Origin: Pseudonocardia alaniniphila
GTDB taxonomy: Bacteria > Actinomycetota > Actinomycetes > Mycobacteriales > Pseudonocardiaceae
Direction of reading: 5' to 3'
NCBI RefSeq assembly: GCF_022524485.1
Contig: NZ_JAKXMK010000044.1
Coordinates: forward strand, 1 to 50,186
DNA: 50,186 nt
Under the pieces are notes generated by a model that was not told the origin of the DNA, ran no database searches, and saw only the letters and a program-made list of their open reading frames with translations. Shown piece by piece: positions 23,412-33,826 of this stretch; position 1 is the first letter of the stretch; each line of letters opens with the position of its first letter. Both the position numbers and the translations under genes were made by a program.

Positions 23412-24428
23412 ATGCAGGGATCGGTTGCGCTCGACGAGGACGACCTTGCTCTGGTGGAAGCGCTGCAGCGCGACCCACGGGCCCCGTGGACGACGGTCGC
23501 CGAGATCGTGGGCACGAACCCCGTTACCGCGTCGCGCAGGTGGGAGCGGTTGCGCTCGACCGGCGCCGCTTGGGCGACCGGCACACCCGGACCGGGGTCC
23601 TATCACGCCCAGTGCCTCGCGTACGTCGACGTCACCTGCCTGCCCAGTGAGAAGACGCGAGTGGCACAGGAACTCGCAGGCGATGCACACGCGCTGTCGG
23701 TCGACATCACCGCAGGCGGCCGGGATCTGCTGATGACCGTCGCCGCGGTCGACCTGCCGACGCTCGGGCGGTACCTGCTCGAGCGCCTGGACCGGGTGCC
23801 CGGCGTCACCGGCACGCGCGCCCGGATCGCCACCCGGCTCTACGCCGAAGGCAGCCTGTGGCGCCTCGGGGTGCTCCCCGCCGCCGCGGGTGGCGCACCA
23901 CTTCCGCCGACCCGCGCCGCCACCCTCGACACCGTCGACCGCGAGCTCATGTCCGCGCTCGGGGTGGACGCCCGCGCGTCCTATGCCACGTTGGCGCAGG
24001 TCACGGGCATCAGCCAGCCGACCGCGCGCCGCCGGGTGGACCGCCTGATCAGCTCCGGTGCGATCCTGCTGCGCACCGAGGTGGCGGCACCACTCGCCGG
24101 CTGGCCGGTGTCGGTGGTGCTGTCGGCGGACGCGCCTGCCGGCCGCCTGCACGACGTCGCCACCACGCTCGCACGGCTGCGGGAAGTGCGGCTGTGCGCC
24201 ACTCTCGCCAGCACGCCGAGCCTGCTCGTGGTCGCCTGGCTGTCCTCCCTGGAGGAGGTCCACCGGTTCGAGCAGGACTTCCTGCAGAAGGTGCCCGACG
24301 TCGAGGTGCTCGACCGGCTGGTTGTGCTGCGCGCGGTGAAGCGCATGGGCCACCTGCTCGACGACGAAGGGCGCGCCGTCGGCATGGTGCGGATGGAGGT
24401 GTGGCAGGACCCGGTGAACCCGGACTAG
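23412..24428 (+). CDS. Double-length Lrp/AsnC-type regulator
   Basis: The 338-residue protein is two Lrp/AsnC modules in tandem. The first helix-turn-helix is at ~residues 8-50 (ALVEALQRDPRAPWTTVAEIVGTNPVTASRRWERL) with a ligand-binding module after it; the second begins at ~residue 175 (RELMSALGVDARASYATLAQVTGISQPTARRRVDRL), again followed by a sensor module. Lrp proteins usually sense amino acids. ATG 23412 is chosen because GAAGGG lies 9 bases upstream. The placement between the M20 hydrolase and a peptide ABC operon suggests it controls both. Confidence 0.88.
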   Translation: MQGSVALDEDDLALVEALQRDPRAPWTTVAEIVGTNPVTASRRWERLRSTGAAWATGTPGPGSYHAQCLAYVDVTCLPSEKTRVAQELAGDAHALSVDITAGGRDLLMTVAAVDLPTLGRYLLERLDRVPGVTGTRARIATRLYAEGSLWRLGVLPAAAGGAPLPPTRAATLDTVDRELMSALGVDARASYATLAQVTGISQPTARRRVDRLISSGAILLRTEVAAPLAGWPVSVVLSADAPAGRLHDVATTLARLREVRLCATLASTPSLLVVAWLSSLEEVHRFEQDFLQKVPDVEVLDRLVVLRAVKRMGHLLDDEGRAVGMVRMEVWQDPVNPD

Positions 24429-24522
24429 TAGGGACGAACAGGACAGCGCGCGGGGCCCGGGCGGGGGCGGAGAGCGATCCACGATCACGCGCGTAGCACG
24501 GCGATGATCCACGGCCGTTATA

Positions 24523-24539
24523 CGACTGTCACCCAGTCG
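24523..24539. promoter_or_regulatory. Palindrome upstream of the first peptide ABC operon
   Basis: CGACTG (24523-24528) and CAGTCG (24534-24539) form a perfect inverted repeat around TCACC, 53 bases before the dppD-like start. It could be an operator. A 15-base segment, ATCCGTCACGAAGGG (24570-24584), is repeated exactly at 23389-23403 before the Lrp gene and includes the ribosome site in both places. Confidence 0.4.
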
Positions 24540-24591
24540 ATGTCGATCTGCCCTACTTTTCACCAACTGATCCGTCACGAAGGGCCCGTTG

Positions 24592-26675
<2,084 letters not shown>

Positions 26676-26725
26676 CCCCCAGCCCGGAACGTCCACATCG
26701 CACCACTTCGTCAAAGCAGGAGCCC

Positions 26726-28309
26726 ATGAGCACAACAGCACGAGGACGCACCGTCCGGATAAGAGCCTTCGCAGCAGTCGTGGCGGCCGGCCTCCTCCTG
26801 GGCGCCTGCAGCTTCTCCGAGGACCCGGCGGCGTCGTCGGGAGACGGCGGGAGCTCGTCCTTCTCGATCGCCATCGGCGTCGACCCGGACACCTTCGACC
26901 CCGCCGGTCAGACCACGACGACCGTGCAGAACATCGTCGACTACTCGGTCGAGACGCTGGTGAAGATCGAGGACGGCAAGGTCGTCGGCCTCCTCGCCGA
27001 CACCATCCAGACGTCCCCCGACGGGTTGACGATCGACCTCACCCTCCGCAAGGGCGTGAAGTTCCACGACGGCACGCCGTTCAATGCGGAAGCGGTGGTG
27101 TTCAACCTCAAGCGCATCACCGACCCGAACCTGACCGTCCCGCTGGGCGCACCGTTCGAGGTGATCAAGTCGGTCACGGCCAAGGACGAGAGCTCCGTCC
27201 AGATCGTGCTGAACAGGCCGTCCCCGGGCTTCCTGAGCGCCCTGTCGGTGACGACGGCAGGAATGATCTCGCCGGCCTCGGTGACGGCCGACGGCAACAC
27301 CAACGACAACTACCAGCACCCCGTCGGTACCGGGCCCTACACGTTCACCGACTACGTCGCCGGTCAGAGCGTCAAGGTCACGAAGTTCGCCGACTACTGG
27401 GGCGAGAAGCCGTACTACGACGCCGTCGAGTTCCGGGTGGTTCCCGAAGCCGCCACCCGCGAGAGCCTGCTGCTCGCCGGCCAGGTGGACATGATCATCC
27501 TGCCGCCGGTCTCGGACATCGAGGCGCTGCAGAACAACTCCGCGGTGAAGGTGATCCTCGGCGAGAGCGACCGCTCGATCTTCATCGCGCTCGACAACAA
27601 CGATGCGCGGCTGTCCAACCCGAGGGTGCGCCAGGCGCTGAACTACGCGGTCGACAAGGACGCGATCATCAAGAGCGTCCTGTTCGGGGCCGCCCAGCCG
27701 ATGGACGCGCCGATGGCGTCGAGCCTGTTCGGCTACTGCAGCACCGGCACCTACCCCTACGACCCGGACCGCGCCCGGCAGATGCTCGCCCAGGCCGGCG
27801 TTGCGGGGGCGACGTTCGACCTGCTCACCCCCAGCGGCCGTTACGTTCAGGACCAGCAGGCCTCCGAGGCCGTCGCCGGTTACCTGCGTGAGGTCGGCCT
27901 GACCGTGAACGTCTCGACGAGCGACTTCCCGTCGTTCCTCGCGCGGGTGAACGCGGCGCCGTCGCCGAACACGGTGGACATGCACCTGCTGGGCTGGGCG
28001 CCGGCCTACCTGGACGCCGACATGCAGATGCAGATGTTCCGCAAGGCCACGCACCCGCCGGCCGGTCTGGGCACGGCGTTCTACACCGACCCGAAGGTCG
28101 AGGAGCTGCTGGCGCAGGCCGACACCGAGGTCGACCAGGACGCCCGCAAGCAGATGTACTGCGACGCGTCGAAGATCATCTGGGACCAGGCGCCCTGGAT
28201 CTTCCTGTGGACCCAGTCCTTCCCGGTCGTCCACTCCACCGACGTCACCGGCATCACCACCACACCGACCGAGAAGTTCGACGCCATCCACGCACGTCCG
28301 GCGAGCTGA
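26726..28309 (+). CDS. Peptide-binding lipoprotein of ABC transporter (SBP_bac_5)
   Basis: A 527-residue extracellular solute-binding protein of family 5. The signal peptide ends in the lipobox LGAC (Cys28 would be lipidated). The body begins FSIAIGVDPDTFDPAGQ, followed by LRKGVKFHDGTPFNAEAV and YDPDRARQMLAQAG, all standard for DppA/OppA-like proteins. It should capture small peptides for the surrounding transporter. A very strong hairpin follows it (28320-28360), which would favour accumulation of its message over the permease message. AGGAG lies before ATG 26726. Confidence 0.94.
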   Translation: MSTTARGRTVRIRAFAAVVAAGLLLGACSFSEDPAASSGDGGSSSFSIAIGVDPDTFDPAGQTTTTVQNIVDYSVETLVKIEDGKVVGLLADTIQTSPDGLTIDLTLRKGVKFHDGTPFNAEAVVFNLKRITDPNLTVPLGAPFEVIKSVTAKDESSVQIVLNRPSPGFLSALSVTTAGMISPASVTADGNTNDNYQHPVGTGPYTFTDYVAGQSVKVTKFADYWGEKPYYDAVEFRVVPEAATRESLLLAGQVDMIILPPVSDIEALQNNSAVKVILGESDRSIFIALDNNDARLSNPRVRQALNYAVDKDAIIKSVLFGAAQPMDAPMASSLFGYCSTGTYPYDPDRARQMLAQAGVAGATFDLLTPSGRYVQDQQASEAVAGYLREVGLTVNVSTSDFPSFLARVNAAPSPNTVDMHLLGWAPAYLDADMQMQMFRKATHPPAGLGTAFYTDPKVEELLAQADTEVDQDARKQMYCDASKIIWDQAPWIFLWTQSFPVVHSTDVTGITTTPTEKFDAIHARPAS

Positions 28310-28319
28310 GCCAGACCAT

Positions 28320-28360
28320 GCGGCCGCTCCCGCCTCCGGCACGGGGGCGGGAGCGGCCGC
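28320..28360 (+). terminator. Perfect 15-bp hairpin between binding-protein and permease genes
   Basis: GCGGCCGCTCCCGCC (28320-28334) pairs exactly with 28346-28360 around an 11-base loop, 10 bases past the binding-protein stop. With no U tract and genes continuing downstream, it more likely protects or partly ends the transcript than terminates fully. Confidence 0.75.
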
Positions 28361-28385
28361 GGACATGCAGAAGGGGAAGCCGCGC

Positions 28386-28424
28386 ATGAAGGGCCTGGCG
28401 CGACGAAGGGCGCTGTCACGATGA
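28386..28424 (+). CDS. Possible 12-residue leader peptide
   Basis: A mini-frame (MKGLARRRALSR) starts at ATG 28386 behind GAAGGGGAAG and stops exactly over the permease start (ATGA at 28421-28424). It could couple translation of the permease to a leader. It may also be chance; nothing but position supports it. Confidence 0.3.
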   Translation: MKGLARRRALSR

Positions 28425-29347
28425 AAGGCACCGCAGCACACATCGTGCGCACGCTGCTGCTGTCGCTGATCACCCTGTTCGGGGTGTCGGTGCTGATCTT
28501 CCTGATGCTGCGGGTGCTGCCCGGCGATCCGGCCCGGGTCCTGGCCGGTCTGGACGCCAGCGCGGAACAGGTCGACCGGCTCCGCGCCCAGCTGGGGTTG
28601 GACCAGCCGCTGCTGTCGCAGTACTGGTCGTTCATCTCCGGCGTGCTGCAGGGCGACCTGGGCGAGTCGGCCCGCACGTCGCGGCCGGTCGTCACGGAGA
28701 TCGTCGCCCGGTTGCCGGCCACGCTGACACTGGCGGCGGTGGCCACCCTCGTCGGCTCGGTCATCGGGGTGACGGCGGGAGTCATCGCGGCCGTGCGGCG
28801 CAACTCCGTCCTCGACCACGTGATCTCCGGCGTGGCGATGGCCGGCGTGTCCATGCCGGTGTACTGGCTGGGCCTGCTGCTGATCCTGGTGTTCGCCGTG
28901 ACGCTGGGATGGCTGCCCGCCGCCGGCAGCGAGGGGCCGCTCAGCATCGTGCTGCCGGCGGGCACCCTCGCGGCGTTCTCCACCGCGCTGGTCTCCCGCA
29001 TGACGCGCGCCAGCATGCTCGAGGTGCTCGGACAGGACTTCATCCGGACGGCGCAGGCCAAGGGCGCACCGCCGGGCACGGTGATCATCCGCCACGGATT
29101 GCGCAACGCGTTCATCCCGGTTCTGACGGTCATCAGCCTGCAGTTCGGAGCGCTGCTGGGCGGGGCCGTCCTGACCGAGACGGTCTTCGGCTGGCCAGGT
29201 ATCGGGCGGTTGATGGTCGACTCGATCGCAGCCCGTGACTTCGCCGTCGTGCAGGGACTCGTCCTCGTCTACGCCACGCTGTTCATCCTCCTGAACGTGA
29301 TCGTCGACGTCCTCTACGTCGTCGTCGACCCGCGGATCAGGTACTGA
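28421..29347 (+). CDS. Dipeptide ABC transporter permease (DppB-like)
   Basis: A 308-residue inner-membrane permease with about six membrane helices. The start MKGTAAHIVRTLLLSLITLFGVSVLIFLML and the LPGDPARVLAG motif after the first helix are typical of DppB. The EAA loop is in IRTAQAKGAPPGTVIIRHGLRNAFIP (cytoplasmic contact with the ATPase), and the C terminus ends YVVVDPRIRY, as usual. It is preceded by the hairpin and mini-leader described at 28320-28424. Confidence 0.95.
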   Translation: MKGTAAHIVRTLLLSLITLFGVSVLIFLMLRVLPGDPARVLAGLDASAEQVDRLRAQLGLDQPLLSQYWSFISGVLQGDLGESARTSRPVVTEIVARLPATLTLAAVATLVGSVIGVTAGVIAAVRRNSVLDHVISGVAMAGVSMPVYWLGLLLILVFAVTLGWLPAAGSEGPLSIVLPAGTLAAFSTALVSRMTRASMLEVLGQDFIRTAQAKGAPPGTVIIRHGLRNAFIPVLTVISLQFGALLGGAVLTETVFGWPGIGRLMVDSIAARDFAVVQGLVLVYATLFILLNVIVDVLYVVVDPRIRY

Positions 29348-29365
29348 GATGGTGGAGGGAACCCG

Positions 29366-30211
29366 ATGAGAGCCTGGCGGCGCTTCCGCCACCACCCCCC
29401 GGCGCTGATCGGGCTGGGGATCATCCTGACGTTCATCCTGCTGGCAGCCATCGCGCCGCTGATCTCGCCCTACGACCCGAACGCGCAGGACCTGTCCGTC
29501 GCGATCCAGGGACCCTCTGGATCGCACTGGCTCGGCACCGACCAGCTGGGGCGCGACATCGCCACCCGGCTCATGTACGGCACCCGGATCTCGTTGCTCA
29601 TCGGTGTGCTGGCGGTGGCGATCGGCCTGCTGATCGGCGTGCCGCTGGGGATCGTCGCCGGGTACTTCGGCGGGTGGGCCGACCTGGTCGTCTCCCGTTT
29701 CGCCGACATGCTGTTCGCCTTCACCAGCATCCTGCTGGCGCTCACCCTCGTCGCGCTGCTCGGGGTGAGCCTGCAGAACGTGATCATCGCCGTGGGCATC
29801 AGCGTCATCCCGGTGATCGCCAGACTCGTGCGCTCCTCGGTGCTCAGCCTGCGCGAGGAGCCCTATGTCGAGGCGGCGCGGGCGCTGGGCGCCGGGAACC
29901 TGCGGATCATCACCCTGCACGTGTTTCGCAACTCACTGACGCCCGTGCTGGTGCATGCCACGCTGAGCATCGGGGTGAGCATCCTGCTCGCGGCCGGGCT
30001 CGGATTCCTCGGCCTCGGCGTGCAGTCACCGACCGCTGAATGGGGGACGATGCTCGGCGAAGGGCGGCAGTTCATCTTCAGCGCTCCGCACCTGACGGCC
30101 TTCCCGGGCATCGCGATCTTCCTGGCCATTCTCGCCTTCAACCTGCTCGGCGACGGCCTGCGGGACGCGCTGGACCCCCGGATGCAGGTCGTGGACCGGC
30201 CGGCGGCATGA
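29366..30211 (+). CDS. Dipeptide ABC transporter permease (DppC-like)
   Basis: The 281-residue partner permease starts with a short cytoplasmic lead (MRAWRRFRHHPPALIGLGIIL) and has LGTDQLGRDIATRLMYGTRISL, the DppC hallmark. The EAA loop reads YVEAARALGAGNLRIITLHVFRN, and the C terminus NLLGDGLRDALDPRM is standard. GGAGGGA is placed before ATG 29366, 18 bases after the DppB stop. It completes the transporter. Confidence 0.95.
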   Translation: MRAWRRFRHHPPALIGLGIILTFILLAAIAPLISPYDPNAQDLSVAIQGPSGSHWLGTDQLGRDIATRLMYGTRISLLIGVLAVAIGLLIGVPLGIVAGYFGGWADLVVSRFADMLFAFTSILLALTLVALLGVSLQNVIIAVGISVIPVIARLVRSSVLSLREEPYVEAARALGAGNLRIITLHVFRNSLTPVLVHATLSIGVSILLAAGLGFLGLGVQSPTAEWGTMLGEGRQFIFSAPHLTAFPGIAIFLAILAFNLLGDGLRDALDPRMQVVDRPAA

Positions 30212-30254
30212 GCACCGGCCCTCGCCTCCTCCCTTCCCACTCCCGAGAGGCCTC

Positions 30255-31490
30255 ATGAGCACTCCGAGCTTCCTGATCCGCGACGTCACGATCATCGACG
30301 GCACCGGCGCATCACCGGTCCCCGACCAGGCGCTGGTGGTCGAGGGCCGCCGCATCGCCTGGATGGGTCCGGCCGATCAGGCGCCCGTCACCTCCCCGGA
30401 GACCGTGGTGGAGGGCGAGGGCCGCACGCTGCTGCCCGGCCTCATCAACTGTCACGTGCACCTGACGGCAGACGGGGCACCGGACACGTTCGCCCAGGCC
30501 GCCGGAGACAGCATTCCCAAGGCCACTCTCCGGGCCGCCCGCAGCGCCTGGGCCACCCTGCATTCGGGGGTGACCACGGTGCGCGACTGCGGAGCCGCCG
30601 ACGGCGTCGTCGTCGAGCTGGCCAAGGAGATCGAACGCGGAGCGGTACCCGGGCCGCGGGTGCAGGCCGCCGGCCGGGTCATCACGATGACCGGAGGCCA
30701 CGGGCATTTCATCGGCCGCGAGGCCGACGGCCCCGACGAGGTGCGCAAGGCGACCCGTCAGGAGATCAAGGCAGGCGCCGCGGTCATCAAGATCATGGCC
30801 ACCGGGGGCGTGCTCACCCCCGGCGTCACGCCGACCCAGACGGCCCTGCTGCCCGAGGAGCTCGCGGCCGCCGCGCAGGTGGCGCACAACTCCGGCCGGC
30901 GGGTGACCACACACGCCATCGGCCGGGCCGGCATCCACAACGCCCTGCTCGCCGGCATCGACTCGATCGAGCACGGCTTCTACCTCGACGACGAGCTGCT
31001 CGATCTGGCCATCGACCAAGGCACGTTCCTCGTCCCGACGATGCTCGCCGTCGACGGGATCATCCGCAACGGCCAGGCCAAGGGCATCCCCGCGTGGGTG
31101 GTCGACAAGGCCGCGTCCGAGGCGGAGCAACAGCGCAAGAGCTTCGCGGCCGCGGTGGCCTCCGGCATGCGGATCGCCGCAGGCACCGATGCCGGCACCC
31201 CGTTCAACGCCCACGGCGACCTCGCCCGCGAGCTCGCGCTGATGGTCGAGCACGGGCTGGCGCCGATGCAGGTCCTGGTCGCCGCCACCAGCGCCGCCGC
31301 GGAGAACCTGGGCCTCGCGCACGATCTCGGCACGCTGACGGCCGGCAAGCTCGCCGACCTGATCCTGGTGGACGGTGACCCGATCGCCGACATCACCGCG
31401 ACCGGCCGCGTCGCACTGGTCGTCAAGGACGGCGTGGTGCAGCGGAACGAACTGACCACGTCGGGTCCTGCGGTCCCGACGGCTCTCTGA
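30255..31490 (+). CDS. Amidohydrolase, prolidase/imidazolonepropionase-like (COG1228 type)
   Basis: A 411-residue metal-dependent hydrolase. HVHLTADG near residue 67 binds the first metal pair; KIMATGG contains the Lys expected to be carboxylated; THAIG and EHGFYL supply the other His ligands, and GTDAGTPF the catalytic Asp. This branch includes bacterial Xaa-Pro and Xaa-Arg/Lys dipeptidases of the amidohydrolase superfamily. It is the last gene of the peptide-transport operon, 43 bases after the permease, with GAGAGG before its ATG. A role in cutting imported dipeptides, perhaps with C-terminal proline or hydroxyproline, fits the locus. Confidence 0.88.
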   Translation: MSTPSFLIRDVTIIDGTGASPVPDQALVVEGRRIAWMGPADQAPVTSPETVVEGEGRTLLPGLINCHVHLTADGAPDTFAQAAGDSIPKATLRAARSAWATLHSGVTTVRDCGAADGVVVELAKEIERGAVPGPRVQAAGRVITMTGGHGHFIGREADGPDEVRKATRQEIKAGAAVIKIMATGGVLTPGVTPTQTALLPEELAAAAQVAHNSGRRVTTHAIGRAGIHNALLAGIDSIEHGFYLDDELLDLAIDQGTFLVPTMLAVDGIIRNGQAKGIPAWVVDKAASEAEQQRKSFAAAVASGMRIAAGTDAGTPFNAHGDLARELALMVEHGLAPMQVLVAATSAAAENLGLAHDLGTLTAGKLADLILVDGDPIADITATGRVALVVKDGVVQRNELTTSGPAVPTAL

Positions 31491-31512
31491 CTCTTACTCG
31501 CACCACGATCCT

Positions 31513-31556
31513 GCGGGTCCGCGGCCGACGCGCTACCGGCGGGAGCCGCGGCCCGC
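31513..31556. terminator. Bidirectional terminator-like hairpin
   Basis: GCGGGTCCGCGGC (31513-31525) pairs with GCCGCGGCCCGC (31545-31556) with a single bulged base, between the convergent amidohydrolase and gntR genes. Confidence 0.65.
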
Positions 31557-31567
31557 ACCGGGACGGC

Positions 31568-32269
31568 TCAAGCATCGTCCCGGTCCGGCTGCGGCTCGGC
31601 CCAGATCCCCCGCACGTGACGGATGTGGCGGTGCATCAAGCGCTCGGCTCCCGCCGCGTCCCCCGCCTCGATGAGGTCGATCAGCTCGGCGTGCTCGTGC
31701 GCGGAGGGCACCAGCTCGTCACGCTCGGCGAGGCTGCGCAGCCCGTAGATGCGCGATCGCGAACGCAGCGAGCGCACCGTCTCCACCAGATGCGGGTTGC
31801 CCGCGAGGGCCAGGAGTTCGAGGTGGAACTCCATGTCGATGGCGACGTGAGCGATGAAATCGCGCCTCTCGGCGGCCTCCTCGATACCGGCGGCCAGTGG
31901 CCGGAGCCGGTCGATCACCGACTGGTCGACACCGGCCTCGGCGATCCTCCGCACCGTGGGCACCTCGATCAGGGCGCGCAGCTCGCTCAGGTCGTCGAGG
32001 TCCTTGTCGGACAGCTCGGTGACCCGGAACCCTTTGTTCCGCAGGGCGTCGATCAGCCCTTCCTTGGCCAGATCGAGCATCGCCTCCCGCACCGGGGTGG
32101 CTGAGACGCCGAACTGCGCAGCCAGGCTCGGCGCGGAGTACACGACTCCCGGCCGTAGCTCGCCGGAGATCACCGCCGCGCGTAACGTCTCGATGATCTC
32201 GTCACGCAGGTTCCGGCGCACGCCGAACGAAGGCAGAGTCAACGAGGGATGACCCTCCGCGGCCGTCAT
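31568..32269 (-). CDS. GntR-family regulator with FCD domain
   Basis: A 233-residue regulator. The winged helix-turn-helix lies at ~residues 20-85 (LRDEIIETLRAAVISGELRPG, then AAQFGVSATPVREAMLDLAKEGLI). The all-helical FCD ligand domain follows, with metal-binding His residues in AHVAIDMEFHLEL, SAHEHAELI and HRHIRHV. FCD regulators respond to carboxylic or amino acids. ATG 32269 is supported by GGGGAG. A 19-bp palindrome (32394-32412) upstream recurs before the two other minus-strand operons at 41166 and 43985, so it probably controls itself, the imino-acid operon and the DUF969/979 operon. Confidence 0.92.
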   Translation of the reverse strand: MTAAEGHPSLTLPSFGVRRNLRDEIIETLRAAVISGELRPGVVYSAPSLAAQFGVSATPVREAMLDLAKEGLIDALRNKGFRVTELSDKDLDDLSELRALIEVPTVRRIAEAGVDQSVIDRLRPLAAGIEEAAERRDFIAHVAIDMEFHLELLALAGNPHLVETVRSLRSRSRIYGLRSLAERDELVPSAHEHAELIDLIEAGDAAGAERLMHRHIRHVRGIWAEPQPDRDDA

Positions 32270-32393
32270 ACATCTCCCCTGCTCGTTCCGCCGCTGGTCA
32301 CAGCGATCGGCAGATCCTCCCATGCCGAGTTCACGCTCCCGGAAAGCAAGACGTGGGGGATGCCTCTGACTACACACAGCAAACCCCGCATGT

Positions 32394-32412
32394 GTGGCAT
32401 GTGACATAGTAC
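32394..32412. promoter_or_regulatory. 19-bp palindromic site 1 (before gntR)
   Basis: GTGGCATGTGACATAGTAC, 125 bases upstream of the gntR start. It shares the core ATGTGACAT and flanks with sites at 41166-41184 and 43985-44003. This is the only clear signal in the 273-base gap 32270-32542. Confidence 0.7.
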
Positions 32413-32542
32413 AATCGCATCGGCCGGGATGACGTCATGATCGTTGCCGGATCCGGGTTTCCGCCCCCGCAGGGGCGCGCAACCGAATCTCGCGGCGATC
32501 TCGCCGCACCCCTTGGCGGGATGCCGGGCCGCCCGCTCGGGC

Positions 32543-33826
32543 TCAGACCGCGGGCACGCCGGGGCCCAGCCAGATCGCGGCCGCGGTCAGCATCGCCTCG
32601 ACAGCACGTCGCAGGGTCGGCTCGAGGCCGGTCGGGACGAACTCCGGCGAGTGGCCCCCGGGGGCACGCCCGGCGGTCACCGCTACCTGTGGCCGCTGCG
32701 GGCCGTCGGGGAAGAGCGCCGGGTCGAACCCGCCGAAGTTCCAGAACACCGACGGCACCCCGGCGGCCTCGGCGAAGCACCCGAAGTCCTCGCTGCCCGT
32801 CTTGGGGGTGGTCTCGTGGACGTGGTCCGCCCCGAACGCCTCGCTGAACGCCGCCATCACCTTCCGCGTCGCCTCGACGTCGTTGGTGAGCACGGGGAAG
32901 CCGTTGATCGGAGCGATCTCGGGCGCCCTGGGCGCTCCGGCCGCCGCGGCCTCGGCCTGCACGATGCGCGTGATCGCGGCCAGCACGTGCGACCGGACGT
33001 CCGGATCGAAGGTGCGCACGTTGACCTTGAGCTCCGCCTCCGCGGGGATGACGTTCTCCTTGCGGCCCGCGTGGATGGCGGCGACCGTCACCACGGCCAC
33101 GTCGTTCGGCGCGACCTCCCGCGCGACGATCGTCTGCAGCCGCATCACGATCGACGCGGCGATGACGACGGGGTCGATCGTGGTGTGCGGGGCCGATCCG
33201 TGCCCGCCGCGACCGTGGACGGTGATCCGCAGGCTGTCGGCCGCGGCCATGAACACACCGGGGCAGGCGTACAGGTGGGTGCTGGGCGCCGAGGTGATGT
33301 GCTGTCCCAGCGCGACGTCGAAGCGCGGGAACCGCTCCAGGAACCCGTCGTCGAGCATGGCGCGGGCACCGCCCCCGACCTCCTCCGCGGGCTGGAGGAC
33401 CGCGAGCACGGTGCCCGACCAGTCCCCGCGGCGCGCGGCGAGTTGCTCTATCGCGCCGACCAGCGCGGTCATGTGGGTGTCGTGCCCGCAGGCGTGCATG
33501 ACCGGAGCGGCGAGCCCGTCCTGGTCGATGCCGGTGGCGCGGCTGCGGTAGGGCACCTTCTCGATCTCCTGGACCGGCAGCGCATCCATGTCGGCCCGCA
33601 GCAGCACGGCCGGCCCCTGCCCGTTGCGCAGCACTCCGACGACGCCGGTGCCGCCCACCCCGGTGGTCACCTCGAACCCGGCGGCGGCGAGCCTGCCCGC
33701 CATCACCGTCGCAGTGCGCTTCTCCTGGAACGACAGCTCGGGGTGCTCGTGCAGGTCGCGATAGAGCGCCTCCAGGTTCGGTAGTCGATCTTCCAGGCCT
33801 GCGATCAGATCTTCAGCTCGGGTCAT
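32543..33826 (-). CDS. M20-family amidohydrolase/peptidase
   Basis: The 427-residue protein is a second M20D-type dizinc hydrolase. HACGHDTHM and QPAEEVGGGA hold the metal and catalytic residues, and GRGGHGSAPH belongs to the lid domain. It probably releases amino or imino acids from N-acyl forms or dipeptides. The ATG at 33826 overlaps the end of the D-aminoacylase-like gene by 14 bases; an upstream GTG at 33853 is also possible, and neither has a strong ribosome site. It is the last gene of the eight-gene operon and only a cousin of the M20 protein at 22071. Confidence 0.9.
   Translation of the reverse strand: MTRAEDLIAGLEDRLPNLEALYRDLHEHPELSFQEKRTATVMAGRLAAAGFEVTTGVGGTGVVGVLRNGQGPAVLLRADMDALPVQEIEKVPYRSRATGIDQDGLAAPVMHACGHDTHMTALVGAIEQLAARRGDWSGTVLAVLQPAEEVGGGARAMLDDGFLERFPRFDVALGQHITSAPSTHLYACPGVFMAAADSLRITVHGRGGHGSAPHTTIDPVVIAASIVMRLQTIVAREVAPNDVAVVTVAAIHAGRKENVIPAEAELKVNVRTFDPDVRSHVLAAITRIVQAEAAAAGAPRAPEIAPINGFPVLTNDVEATRKVMAAFSEAFGADHVHETTPKTGSEDFGCFAEAAGVPSVFWNFGGFDPALFPDGPQRPQVAVTAGRAPGGHSPEFVPTGLEPTLRRAVEAMLTAAAIWLGPGVPAV

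Noticed and set aside
26711..29920. A 1069-codon open frame on the minus strand
   Set aside because: It is antisense to the binding-protein and permease genes, which have clear family motifs; its translation is low-complexity Arg/Asp/Gln/His text typical of shadow frames in GC-rich DNA.
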